NCBI RefSeq assembly: GCF_023374055.1
Contig: NZ_JAMBEP010000001.1
Location: 372,001 to 436,000 of the forward strand
Source: Luteimonas galliterrae
Lineage (GTDB): Bacteria > Pseudomonadota > Gammaproteobacteria > Xanthomonadales > Xanthomonadaceae
Reading direction: 5' to 3'
Length of the DNA stretch: 64,000 bases
The position numbers and the translations under genes are program-made. This document shows positions 17,387 through 25,883 of the stretch, in pieces (the stretch's first letter is position 1; each line of letters starts with the position of its first letter). A model generated the notes under the pieces. The model saw nothing but the letters and a program-made list of their open reading frames with translations, did no database searches and was not told where the DNA came from.

Positions 17387-18028
17387 ATGAAGCCCAAGTT
17401 CCGTTGGATGCTACCCCTCCTGCTCGCCGTATCGCCGGCGTTCGCATGGGGAAACTTGCCGGAGTTTCTCCCGCAAGGCCGCTACATCGATGAAGATGCC
17501 GCAGCCAGCCACATGAAGGCGCCGCCAGGCGGGCGGGCGCAGATGCGGCAGGCGATCAATGCCGCGATACAGAAGAATCCGCGCAATGCCACCGCACTGG
17601 CGCATCGTGCGTACTTTTTCCTGGAAAGCGGCGACTTGGCGCGCGCCAAGCGCGACTTCGATGCGGCTATGGCCGCCGCGGAACCGGGTAGCGGGTTCGA
17701 GCGCAACGTCCTCTGGTCGCGCGGATGGGCGGAATACGATCTGGGCGATTACGCGGCAGCCCTCGCGGATTGGCAGCGAACCGTGGCGTTGCACGGCGGC
17801 AAGCCGTTCTGGGCCGCCTACAGCTTTGCGCTGCTGTACTGGACGGCAGGGCAGCAGGACACCGCTTTGGCATGGTACGACGCCGCGGTGCTGTCCAACC
17901 CCCAATGGGGCAATGAAAACGGGTTCATAGCCCGAACCAAGTATTGGGCGCCGCCGCAACGCGGCCAAATGCGGGCCCTGTTCGATGCATGGAAGGGAAC
18001 ATCGCGAAAGGGTTCGCAGGCCTCGTAA
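17387..18028 (+). CDS. exported tetratricopeptide-repeat protein
   Basis: 213 residues with a signal peptide (FRWMLPLLLAVSPAFAWG). TPR-type helices are visible as AINAAIQKNPRNATALAHRA, FLESGDLARAKRDFDAAMAA, LGDYAAALADWQRTVALHGG and TAGQQDTALAWYDAAVLSNP, i.e. about three and a half repeats, giving a periplasmic protein-binding scaffold. Partner unknown. It is convergent with the MBL-fold gene, whose stop is only 13 bp beyond this one. Confidence 0.8.
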   Translation: MKPKFRWMLPLLLAVSPAFAWGNLPEFLPQGRYIDEDAAASHMKAPPGGRAQMRQAINAAIQKNPRNATALAHRAYFFLESGDLARAKRDFDAAMAAAEPGSGFERNVLWSRGWAEYDLGDYAAALADWQRTVALHGGKPFWAAYSFALLYWTAGQQDTALAWYDAAVLSNPQWGNENGFIARTKYWAPPQRGQMRALFDAWKGTSRKGSQAS

Positions 18029-18041
18029 AACGCTTCCGCCA

Positions 18042-19571
18042 TCAGTACTCCCGATATCCGGACAGCGCCAACGCGCGCCGGAATTCCGCTGCCGTGACGA
18101 TCCGGCTGTTGTGCGCTTCGAGCAGCGCCTCGAAGCCGTCGATGCCCAGCGATTTCAGCTTCTTCGCGAAATCGATGCCGATCGGCATCGCCGGATTCAC
18201 GCCGCCGCCGGTGCCCGGCGAGAAATAGACGTCGGCCTGCCACACGATGCCTTGCCTGGGCAGATGCGCGATGGTGAGTTCCTCGGAGTGCGCGTTCGGG
18301 CCGATGTCGTAGAGCACCAGGGTCTGGCTGCCGTCGGAAATCGTGCGCTCGCCGCGGAAGGCTTCGATCGAAGGCCCTTGGCCGGCGGCGACGTACGGAT
18401 CGGGCGCGATGGATCGCCGCACCTGCGCCAGCCGGCGATAGAACTCCACATGGCCGGGCGTCGTGAGCAGCGTCGCGCCGGCGTGGAAGTAGGCGCGGGC
18501 GCCGCCGCCGTGATCGCCGTGGGTATGGCTGGGCACGACGTAGCGCACCGGCTTGCCCGGGAAGGCGTCGCGCAGCGCGGCGAGGGTCGAGTCGGCCATG
18601 GCGTAGTCGCCGGGGCATTCGACCACCGTCAGGAAATCCTCGAACTCGACGATCATCACGCCGCCCATTTCGGTGTCGAGATATACGCCGTCGCCGACCT
18701 TGCGCAGGCGTTCGCCCGCCGCCATCGACGCGGGTTGCGAATAGCCGGGCGGTACTTCGAAGCGGGCGTCTGCGAGCGCGGTGTCGACGCGATAATCCAG
18801 GGCCAGGTCGCGCGCGATCTCGTCGTTGAACCAGTCGATGCGGCGGGTCGGGAAACGCACGTTGCCGATCGCGCGCCAGTCCGAATATTCGATGCGGTCG
18901 GTGACGTCGCCGTACACGCCATCGTCGTGGATCGATTCGAAGCCGCTGAACGCGCCGCTGCCGGCATCGAACAGCAAGGTGATCGTGGCGCCGTCGCGCT
19001 GGGTCCAGGCCAGCGCGTGCATCGCTTTCCCCTTGTGCGTCGCGTCGCCCAGCGAACGGAGGTAGGTGCCGCTGTCCCAGGCGTCGAGCAGCAGCAACGG
19101 CGGCATCCAGCGCGCGGCGAACGCCCACGGACCATCGGCGTTGCGCTCGGAGTAGACGCTGATGAGCTCGCTGCCGTGATGGTTCCGATCGATTTCCCAG
19201 TGCGCGCCCAGGTCGCCCTTCAGCGCCCAGGCGCCGCCGAAGCGGCCGATGCCGGGGTAGGCGGTGTAATTCTCGGCGTACATGCGTTTGCCTTCGCGGT
19301 CGACGACGACGGCGCCCGTGGCCGGCTCGCGATCCCAAGGCGGCAGCGCGCGCCGGCTCTGGTTGATCATGTTGCGATGGCCGGCGTAGGCCAGCGATAC
19401 GTTGCGCAGGCGGCGCAGGTTGGCTTGGCCGCCTGCGGCGTCGATCGCCCGCCCGAGCACGGCGCGCGCCTGCAGGTAGGAATGCAGGGTGGAATCGGCC
19501 GCGACGGGTTCGGCAGCGAGGCTCGGCGTCGAGGCCAGGGTCAGGATCAGGGCGAGTAGTATGGTTTTCAT
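18042..19571 (-). CDS. exported MBL-fold metallo-hydrolase
   Basis: 509 residues with signal peptide KTILLALILTLASTPSLAAE. The first ~270 residues are a beta-rich domain not usual in the core family; the metallo-beta-lactamase fold occupies the C-terminal half, with the zinc motif HTHGDHGGGA at about residues 347-356 and a later PNAHSEELTIAHLPRQGIVW segment that brings the further His ligands. Start ATG 19571 has no strong ribosome binding site. The AraC gene at 19607 is divergent with only 35 bp between the starts, so the two very likely share a control region. The natural substrate is unknown; lactamase activity is not implied. Confidence 0.82.
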   Translation of the reverse strand: MKTILLALILTLASTPSLAAEPVAADSTLHSYLQARAVLGRAIDAAGGQANLRRLRNVSLAYAGHRNMINQSRRALPPWDREPATGAVVVDREGKRMYAENYTAYPGIGRFGGAWALKGDLGAHWEIDRNHHGSELISVYSERNADGPWAFAARWMPPLLLLDAWDSGTYLRSLGDATHKGKAMHALAWTQRDGATITLLFDAGSGAFSGFESIHDDGVYGDVTDRIEYSDWRAIGNVRFPTRRIDWFNDEIARDLALDYRVDTALADARFEVPPGYSQPASMAAGERLRKVGDGVYLDTEMGGVMIVEFEDFLTVVECPGDYAMADSTLAALRDAFPGKPVRYVVPSHTHGDHGGGARAYFHAGATLLTTPGHVEFYRRLAQVRRSIAPDPYVAAGQGPSIEAFRGERTISDGSQTLVLYDIGPNAHSEELTIAHLPRQGIVWQADVYFSPGTGGGVNPAMPIGIDFAKKLKSLGIDGFEALLEAHNSRIVTAAEFRRALALSGYREY

Positions 19572-19606
19572 GGCGGCCAGTCTGGGTCGCGCCGGAGGCC
19601 TTCGTC

Positions 19607-20458
19607 TTGAACGAATGCAAGGTGGATTGCGAATGCCACGGCTCGCGCGACTTGGCCGCCGGCGAGTTCTACGGCGATGTGGTGCGCAGGCATGCCTCGC
19701 CGCAGTTCCTGCTCTCCGAAATCCACCACGGTCGCGGACGCGCGCTGCCGACGCATACGCACCAGGCGGCCTACTTCAGCCTGCTGGTCGAGGGCGGTTA
19801 TGCGGAGCGCTACGATGGCCGACGTTACGAGTACGATCCGCTGACCGTCTGGTGGCACCGTCCCGGCGTCGTGCACGACGATGCGGTGGGGCGCAGCGGC
19901 GGCCGCTTTTTCAATGTCGAACTGACCACGGAAGGCATGGACGCGCTGGCGCAGGCCGGGCCGTCGCGCCGCGATTTCCACGAACAGGGCACGCCCGTCG
20001 TCTGGCTCGCCTGCCGGCTGTTGCGCGAGCTTCGGCATTGGCAGCCGTGCTCCGGGCTTGTCGCGGAGAATCTGGCGCTGGAGATGGCGGGATGCGCGTT
20101 GCGGCGCCCGGAACCGCCGGCGCCGTCCACACCGCGTTGGCTCGATCGGGTGGTGCAAACGCTGCACGACGAACCCGAACGGCGCCATTACACGTCGGCG
20201 CTCGCGCGTGAGGCAGGCGTGCATCCGGTTCATCTGGCTTCGGTGTTCCGGCGCACGCATCGGCAGACCATCGGCGAGTATCTGCGCGCGTTGCGCGTCC
20301 GTCGCGCCGCGAATCTGCTGCGCAGCGCCGACATGCCGCTCGTGCAGATGGCCGCAACGCTGGGCTTCGCCGATCAAGCCCATTTCACGCGCATCTTCGG
20401 CGATGTGGTCGGCATGACGCCGAGCGCATTCCGCCGCCTGTTGCGCCCGCATTCGTAA
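19607..20458 (+). CDS. AraC family transcriptional regulator
   Basis: 283 residues from TTG 19607, which is the only start with a good ribosome binding site (GGAGG eight bases upstream). The N-terminal cupin-like sensing domain contains LPTHTHQAAYFSLLVEGGY, and the C-terminal double HTH runs from HYTSALAREAGVHPVHLASV to MAATLGFADQAHFTRIFGDV and ends GMTPSAFRR, a standard AraC finish. Divergent from the exported MBL-fold hydrolase, which is the likeliest target. Confidence 0.85.
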   Translation: MNECKVDCECHGSRDLAAGEFYGDVVRRHASPQFLLSEIHHGRGRALPTHTHQAAYFSLLVEGGYAERYDGRRYEYDPLTVWWHRPGVVHDDAVGRSGGRFFNVELTTEGMDALAQAGPSRRDFHEQGTPVVWLACRLLRELRHWQPCSGLVAENLALEMAGCALRRPEPPAPSTPRWLDRVVQTLHDEPERRHYTSALAREAGVHPVHLASVFRRTHRQTIGEYLRALRVRRAANLLRSADMPLVQMAATLGFADQAHFTRIFGDVVGMTPSAFRRLLRPHS

Positions 20459-20666
20459 GGGCGAGCCTGCGAAGCGATTCCGCCGTCGGCGCAGGCATGC
20501 GATGGATCGTCGGCGGAATCCCCCGCGGCGGTTCCGCTTATCGTTGCGAATTTCGGAATTGAGACTTTTGTCGATTGCTTTACGGTCTGCTTACTCGATT
20601 TTCACGGGCGCGCCTGCGGGCGCCATGCTCGAATGGATCCGTTCGGATCACTCATGGAGAGCAGCC

Positions 20667-20915
20667 GTGAAAAAGCGTTCCATCGCCATGGTTATGGCGC
20701 TTCTGTTGCCGATCGGCTCGGCCCTGGCCGCCACGGTGTACGTCAGCGGCAGCGGCACGAGCTACGACCCCGGCATCGCGCTGGAGATCGCGCGCGCCGA
20801 TGCCGTGGCCAAGTGCGAAGCGCAAGCGGGGACGCCGATCGAAGAGATATACAACCATTTGAGCCGGAATAATTATTGGTCCGCATCTTCGATCTGGACC
20901 TGCGAAGTGCCCTGA
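20667..20915 (+). CDS. small exported protein, hypothetical
   Basis: 82 residues from GTG 20667 (GGAGAG upstream). Signal peptide KKRSIAMVMALLLPIGSALA, leaving a ~62-residue mature protein that begins ATVYVSGSGTSYDPG and carries two Cys (AKCEAQ and WTCEVP), probably a disulfide. The frame is open back to 20502 but that part lacks protein character. Family not recognised. A strong hairpin follows 37 bp after the stop. Confidence 0.65.
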   Translation: MKKRSIAMVMALLLPIGSALAATVYVSGSGTSYDPGIALEIARADAVAKCEAQAGTPIEEIYNHLSRNNYWSASSIWTCEVP

Positions 20916-20951
20916 AGCGGGCTAGGGAAAGCCTGGGGTAATCGCAGGGGC

Positions 20952-20982
20952 GTGGCTGGGTTGGCAGAGCCAACCCAGCCAC
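20952..20982. terminator. 13-bp perfect stem-loop, possible terminator
   Basis: GTGGCTGGGTTGG and CCAACCCAGCCAC flank a five-base loop (CAGAG). There is no T tract on either side, so it is not a classical intrinsic terminator; it may still stop transcription of the small exported protein gene or protect its mRNA. It also lies ~80 bp before the next start codon and could fold in that leader. Confidence 0.5.
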
Positions 20983-21062
20983 GTCGCGCGCGCGGCGTCC
21001 ATCCGGGTAACGCGCAGCGGATGCTACAGTGCCGCCTTCGGCACGATAGGCACTGCGACACG

Positions 21063-21998
21063 ATGGCGACATCCAGCCCTCACCCGATCAGCCCTTACCC
21101 GATCGGTACGCCAGGGAAGCCTTGGGCCGATGCCGAAAAAGCCCAATGGCGTTCGCGCCAGGCGCGCAAGCGCAGTTATGAGACGGATGTGCTCGGCAAG
21201 GTCGCGCGCCTGCGCGAGCGTTTCGACGCGGTGGAATACGGCCATCTGGACTATCCGCCCGATCGCTATCCGCTACTGGCCTTGAAAAGCCGTGCTTGGC
21301 GCGAAGATCTTCCCGGCGCGCTGGTCACCGGCGGCGTCCACGGATACGAAACCAGCGGCGTGCGCGGGGCGTTGCGGTTCGTCGACGAGCACATGGCCGA
21401 CTACGAGGGCAGGGCGAACCTGATCGTCGCGCCCTGCGTCAGCCCGTGGGCCTACGAGCGGATCAACCGCTGGAACGCGGATGCCATCGATCCCAACCGT
21501 TCTTTCCGCAGCGACAGTCCCGCCCGGGAATCGGCCGCGCTGATGCGCCTGGTCGCGCCGCTGAGCGGCCGCATCCTGGTGCATATCGATCTGCACGAGA
21601 CCACCGATACCGACGAGTCCGAATTCCGGCCGGCCTTGGCGGCGCGCGACGGCAAGGTGTTCGAGCCTGGCGAGATTCCCGACGGCTTCTACCTGGTCGG
21701 CGACGAGGAGAATCCGCAACCCGAATTCCAGCGGGCGATCATCGCCGCGGTGGCCGAAGTCACCCATATCGCGCCCGCCGATGCGCGGAACGAAATCATC
21801 GGCTCGCCGATGGTGGCGCCCGGCGTGATCAATTACCCGCTGAAGCGGCTCGGCCTCTGCGCCGGCATCACCGATGCCAAGTACAAGACGACGACCGAGG
21901 TCTATCCCGACAGCCCGCGCGCCACGTCCGAGCAATGCGATGCGGCGCAGGTGGCGGCGGTGCGTGCCGCGATCGATTTCGCGTTGGCGCGGCGCTGA
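21063..21998 (+). CDS. M14 family metallocarboxypeptidase-like protein
   Basis: 311 residues, ATG 21063. Zinc motif GGVHGYETSG (about H93 and E96), DPNRSFRS and the third ligand in VHIDLHETTD (about H178) define an M14/aspartoacylase-like peptidase. The C-terminal TTEVYPDSPRATSEQ segment carries the expected catalytic Glu in a strand near the end. No signal peptide, unlike the enzyme at 9157, so this one should act in the cytosol on small peptides or acylated amino acids. The frame is open upstream to 20952 but overlaps the hairpin. Confidence 0.82.
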   Translation: MATSSPHPISPYPIGTPGKPWADAEKAQWRSRQARKRSYETDVLGKVARLRERFDAVEYGHLDYPPDRYPLLALKSRAWREDLPGALVTGGVHGYETSGVRGALRFVDEHMADYEGRANLIVAPCVSPWAYERINRWNADAIDPNRSFRSDSPARESAALMRLVAPLSGRILVHIDLHETTDTDESEFRPALAARDGKVFEPGEIPDGFYLVGDEENPQPEFQRAIIAAVAEVTHIAPADARNEIIGSPMVAPGVINYPLKRLGLCAGITDAKYKTTTEVYPDSPRATSEQCDAAQVAAVRAAIDFALARR

Positions 21999-22092
21999 AA
22001 CGACCTTAGCAGGAGCGGCCATGGCTTTCGGCACTGGGCCGCAACACGAGCCGGAGCGACGCTCCGCCAAGCCGCTGCGGGAGTGAAGGACG

Positions 22093-22602
22093 ATGGCCGC
22101 GATCGGAGTGGGTTTCTTTCTGGGATTCGCACTGCAGGCCGCTCAGGCCGCGCCAGCGCCGGTCGATTGCAAGAATGAGACCCGCCGCGCCGTCGGCTAC
22201 TGGGTGGGCGACTGGACCGTCGTGGATACCGCTTCGTCCGCGCCCGTCGCCAGCAGCCGCATCGAGTGGGTGGTGGACGGTTGCGCCATCCGCGAAACCT
22301 ACGAACAGCAGATCGGTCCGAACGGCAAGCCCATGCGCTACGGCGGCACCAGCCATACCGCCTACGATGCAGCCAGCGGGCAGTGGAAGCAGTTCTACGT
22401 CGACACTGCCGGGCGCGTCGCGCTGCTCCAAGGCACGCTGCAAGAGCAACGGCTCGTTCTGGATGGACAGGCCCGCGGCAAGCAAACGCGCATGATCGTC
22501 GAAGCGCTACCGGACGGTAACGTGCGGCAGCGCGGAGAAGCCTCCACCGATGGCGGCGCGGATTGGACGCCGACCTTCGACTTCACCTATCGCAGAAAGT
22601 AG
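22093..22602 (+). CDS. exported hypothetical protein, DUF1579-like
   Basis: 169 residues with a signal peptide (GVGFFLGFALQAAQA); ATG 22093 follows GGGAGTGAAGGACG. The mature part YWVGDWTVVDT, SRIEWVVDGCAIRETYEQ and GQWKQFYVDTAGRVALLQG resembles a lipocalin-like barrel that starts with a GxW strand, as in DUF1579 relatives. Only 10 bp separate it from the next gene, so they are probably co-transcribed. Function unknown. Confidence 0.72.
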   Translation: MAAIGVGFFLGFALQAAQAAPAPVDCKNETRRAVGYWVGDWTVVDTASSAPVASSRIEWVVDGCAIRETYEQQIGPNGKPMRYGGTSHTAYDAASGQWKQFYVDTAGRVALLQGTLQEQRLVLDGQARGKQTRMIVEALPDGNVRQRGEASTDGGADWTPTFDFTYRRK

Positions 22603-22612
22603 GGCCGAAGCG

Positions 22613-24013
22613 ATGGCGCGCTGGTCGGCCCTGCTGCTGTACTTCTGGCTCGCGTGGCCTGGCGCGGCGCACGCGCAAGCTTCCGCGGGCGAAATCGTCG
22701 CCAAGCGTGCCACGCTGGCCGAACCGGATCAGCAATACAGCTTGTTCCTGCCCGGCGGCTACGGCGCGGACAAACGCTGGCCGGTGCTGATCATCCTGGA
22801 TGCGCGCGGCCGCGGCGAACAGATATTGAGGTTGGCAACGGATGGCGCGCGCGCGCGCGGGTGGATCGTCATCAGTTCTTACCAAAGCCAAAGCGATGTC
22901 GACGAGAACATTACGCTGCGCGCGTTGCAGGCGTTGCTGCGGGAGACCGGGCAGCGCTATGCCTACGATCCGAAGCGGATCTACCTGGCCGGCTTTTCCG
23001 GGACGGCGAAGACGCTGTGGACGCAGGTCGATCCGTTGCGCAACGTGATCGCCGGCATGATCGGTTGCGGCGGAGGGCGGCCTCCCGAGCTGGGCGCATT
23101 GCGCCGCGCGCCGCCGGCCTTCTTCGGCATCGCGGGCACCCAGGATTTCAACTATCAGGAAATGCACGATCTGGACCAGGACCTGGCGCGCATCGGCGCG
23201 ACCCGGCGTTTGGATGTCTTCGATGGACCGCACAGCTGGCCGGAGGCCGCCGTATTTACCGAAGCGATCGCCTGGCTCGACCTGATGGCGATGCGCCAGG
23301 GCCGCATGCCGCGCGACGAGGCCTGGATCGACGAACAGTTCGCGGCGCGGCAGGCGGCGTCGGATCGGGCGCAAGGCCTGCAACGCTGGCGGCAGCTGGA
23401 ACAGCTGGCGCGCGATTTCGACGGCCTGCGCGAAACGCATGCGTTGCGTGCTTCGGCCGATGCGCTGGCATCGCAGCCGTCGGTGCGCGGCGCGCTCGAG
23501 GAGGCGTCGCGTCTGCGCGCCGACGAACGCAGGAGTTCGGCGCGCCTGGAGGATTGGATCCAGCGCATCGGCAGCCGCGACATGGGCGGGCGCCGCAATG
23601 CGCCGCCGGACGTGCCGACGGCGCTGCGGGAGTTGCGGATCGCTTCGCTGCAGGAGTTGTCGCGCGACGCGAATCCGGCGGTGGCCGACTCCGCGCAGCG
23701 GCGCCTGGCGTACATCAAGGCCGCTACGGGCTCGTATATTCCCGCGCGCTACGAGGCTGCGGAACCCGAAGTCGCACGCGCCTTGCTGCAGATCGCACTG
23801 GCGATCGATCCGGGTCTGCCCGCGGTCCACTGGCGCCTGGCCCGCGTGCTTGCGCGGTTGGGCGAGGCCGATGCGGCTTTCGAAGAGCTGCAGGCCGCTC
23901 GCCGCCTGGGTTACGTCAATCTAGAGGACATGAAGTCGGACCGGGCGTGGGCGGCATTACGGAGCGATCCGCGTTGGCCGGCGGCGCTGGCGCCCATCGC
24001 CGAGCGAAGATAG
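22613..24013 (+). CDS. exported alpha/beta hydrolase with C-terminal helical repeats
   Basis: 466 residues from ATG 22613; signal peptide ARWSALLLYFWLAWPGAAHA. Residues ~25-230 are a PHB-depolymerase/esterase-like alpha/beta hydrolase with WPVLIILDARGRGE, the elbow YLAGFSGTAKTL (Ser about 140) and a late His in FDGPHSWPEAA. Residues ~240-466 are all-helical, with a TPR-like pair at the end (ALLQIALAIDPGLPAVHWRL, GEADAAFEELQAARRLGYVN). The combination suggests an enzyme tethered to a protein partner. Closely follows the gene at 22093. Substrate unknown. Confidence 0.78.
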   Translation: MARWSALLLYFWLAWPGAAHAQASAGEIVAKRATLAEPDQQYSLFLPGGYGADKRWPVLIILDARGRGEQILRLATDGARARGWIVISSYQSQSDVDENITLRALQALLRETGQRYAYDPKRIYLAGFSGTAKTLWTQVDPLRNVIAGMIGCGGGRPPELGALRRAPPAFFGIAGTQDFNYQEMHDLDQDLARIGATRRLDVFDGPHSWPEAAVFTEAIAWLDLMAMRQGRMPRDEAWIDEQFAARQAASDRAQGLQRWRQLEQLARDFDGLRETHALRASADALASQPSVRGALEEASRLRADERRSSARLEDWIQRIGSRDMGGRRNAPPDVPTALRELRIASLQELSRDANPAVADSAQRRLAYIKAATGSYIPARYEAAEPEVARALLQIALAIDPGLPAVHWRLARVLARLGEADAAFEELQAARRLGYVNLEDMKSDRAWAALRSDPRWPAALAPIAERR

Positions 24014-24122
24014 CCGTCGGGTCCGGCTGAACATCGTCTTGCGTACGGAAACGGACGCTTCACGCGGCCGTGCCATCGCCCGCGGATCATTCGCATGGCC
24101 ACCTCCGGAAAGAACGGCTCCG

Positions 24123-24734
24123 ATGCCTACTCCGATACGTTGCCGCTGCGGCCAGGTTCGAGGCGAAGCGGATCTTCGTAACGCCTACACGCGCGCCACC
24201 TGCTACTGCAGGGACTGCCGCGCGTATGCGCACTGGTTGGGCACGCCGGGCCTCATGGACGCGCAAGGCGGAAGCGACACCGTGGCGATGGCGCCGGCGG
24301 GCGTGCGGTTCACCTCGGGCCTGGACCGGCTGGCGTGCATGTCGCTGAGCGGGAAGGGCATCCTGCGTTGGTACGCGGCATGCTGCAGGACGCCGCTCGG
24401 CAACACCGGACGCAGCGCCAAGTTGCCATATGTGGGCATGCTTACGGCCTGTTTTGCGGACGCGCCGGAAGAGGTCGACGCGGCGGTCGGTCCGCGCGAC
24501 CGCATTACCTTGAATGCAGGATCGGCCGAGGGACCAGTGCGCAAGACGCCGCTAGGGTTCGTGACCGGCGGGCTGCGCATCTTGGCGAACCTGGTCGTCC
24601 GGCGCCTGCGGGGCGAGGGTGCGGCGCCGTATTTCGATGCATCGACCGGGCAGCCCATTCGTGCGCCCGAAGTGCTGACCGCCGCGCAGCGCCAGGCGCT
24701 GGGCGCGAACCAGCCGTCGCATCCATCGCGCTAG
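24123..24734 (+). CDS. DUF6151 / GFA-like cysteine-rich protein
   Basis: 203 residues starting at ATG 24123. Cysteines are grouped as in the glutathione-dependent formaldehyde-activating (GFA) zinc fold: IRCRCGQV, ATCYCRDCRAYAHWLG and YAACCRTPLGN. The last part of the protein is longer than in GFA and matches my memory of DUF6151. Role unknown; a zinc-stabilised fold is likely. It ends ~120 bp before the MarR-GNAT gene on the same strand. Confidence 0.75.
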   Translation: MPTPIRCRCGQVRGEADLRNAYTRATCYCRDCRAYAHWLGTPGLMDAQGGSDTVAMAPAGVRFTSGLDRLACMSLSGKGILRWYAACCRTPLGNTGRSAKLPYVGMLTACFADAPEEVDAAVGPRDRITLNAGSAEGPVRKTPLGFVTGGLRILANLVVRRLRGEGAAPYFDASTGQPIRAPEVLTAAQRQALGANQPSHPSR

Positions 24735-24820
24735 CGCGCGTGGTGCGCGGTATCGCCGCTCTCGCAGGCGCCCGTCGAACGGCACCGCAAGCGCCGTGAG
24801 CGGTCGCTTTGACGTGGGAT

Positions 24821-24857
24821 TTGACATCCAGAAATTATCTGACTAAAGTCAGATAAT
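24821..24857 (+). promoter_or_regulatory. predicted promoter and palindromic operator overlapping the start codon
   Basis: TTGACA at 24821-24826, a 17-bp spacer and TAAAGT at 24844-24849 form a plausible sigma70-type promoter. A perfect 10-bp dyad, ATTATCTGAC-TAAA-GTCAGATAAT, covers 24834-24857, i.e. the -10 and the first two bases of the ATG at 24856. The spacing puts the transcription start at about the ATG itself, and no ribosome binding site is present, so the mRNA may be leaderless. The dyad is the expected site for autorepression by the MarR half of the encoded protein. Confidence 0.65.
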
Positions 24858-25773
24858 GGATGAAGGCCAGATCCAGCAGGTCCGCCGCTTCAACCGCACC
24901 GTCACCCAGCGGATCGGTGTGCTGACCGACGACTACCTCGGTCGCGGACGGCCGTTGAGCGAGTCGCGGCTGCTGTTCGAGATCGGCAGGGAAGGTGCGG
25001 ACTTGCGCGACTTGCGCGCGCGGCTGTCGCTGGATTCGGGTTATCTCAGCCGCCTGTTGCGTTCGCTGGAAGCGCAAGGCCTGGTCACTTCGCAACGCGC
25101 AGCCGGCGATGCCCGGGTGCGGCGCGCGGCGCTGACGCGCAAAGGCCTCCGGGAATTCGGTGCGCTCGACCGCCATTCGGAGGATTTCGCCAGCTCGCTG
25201 CTGACTTCGCTAAGCACGAGGCAGCGCGAGCGCATGATCGCGGCGATGGCGGAAGTGGAGCGGCTGATGCGCGCTTCCGCGGTGACGATCGAAGCCGCCG
25301 ATCTTGCCAGTGCCGACGCCCGCGCCTGTCTCGAGGCGTATTTCGGCGAGCTGCAGGAACGCTTCGAAAACGGGTTCGATCCTGCGCTCGGCGCATCCTC
25401 CGATCCGGAAGAGCTCGTTCCGCCGACAGGCCTGTTCCTGATCGCGCGCTTGGACGACCGCGCCGTCGGTTGCGGCGCGCTGAAGCAGCGCAATCGCGGC
25501 GTAGGCGAGATCAAGCGCATGTGGGTGGCGCCCGACGCGCGCGGATTGGGCATCGCCCAGCGCTTGCTCGAGGCGCTGGAGCATCATGCCGCGCGGATGG
25601 GGATGGACACGCTTCAACTGGACACCAACCGCGCGTTGACGGAAGCCCGCGCCTTGTATGCGCGCAACGGCTATCGCGAAATACCGCGCTACAACGACAA
25701 CCCTTACGCGCACCATTGGTTCGAGAAGCGGGGATTGCGGGGCAAGCGCGCGGGAGATGCGTCTTCGCGCTAG
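24856..25773 (+). CDS. MarR-type regulator fused to GNAT acetyltransferase
   Basis: 305 residues. The first ~145 form a MarR winged helix: LSESRLLFEIGREGADLRDL, then SLDSGYLSRLLRSLEAQGLV and the wing RAAGDARVRRAALTRKG. Residues ~160-300 are a GNAT domain with GEIKRMWVAPDARGLGIAQR (R-G-L-G acetyl-CoA loop) and ARALYARNGYREIPRYNDNP. The fusion is a known two-domain family; it probably couples sensing or acetylation of a small molecule to DNA binding. It overlaps its own operator. A second, divergent copy is encoded at 57189-58115. Confidence 0.87.
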   Translation: MDEGQIQQVRRFNRTVTQRIGVLTDDYLGRGRPLSESRLLFEIGREGADLRDLRARLSLDSGYLSRLLRSLEAQGLVTSQRAAGDARVRRAALTRKGLREFGALDRHSEDFASSLLTSLSTRQRERMIAAMAEVERLMRASAVTIEAADLASADARACLEAYFGELQERFENGFDPALGASSDPEELVPPTGLFLIARLDDRAVGCGALKQRNRGVGEIKRMWVAPDARGLGIAQRLLEALEHHAARMGMDTLQLDTNRALTEARALYARNGYREIPRYNDNPYAHHWFEKRGLRGKRAGDASSR

Positions 25774-25883
25774 GGCTCGCTCTAGTTTTCGCCACGGAAA
25801 TTCGAAGTGTCGGCGGTGCCGAATGGCGCCTGACACATCGCGAGCGGCCGCTGCCACATTCCCCATATTCGAAGGCTTTTGAT

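Noticed and set aside
18042-19571. reading this gene as a carbapenemase
   Set aside because: The HTHGDH zinc motif is shared by the whole MBL superfamily, and the long extra N-terminal domain and overall length do not fit known lactamases.
17818-19620. 600-codon open frame on the minus strand
   Set aside because: Shifted-frame shadow of the MBL-fold gene (18042-19571), with Arg/Ala-rich product; the other frame has signal peptide and zinc motif.
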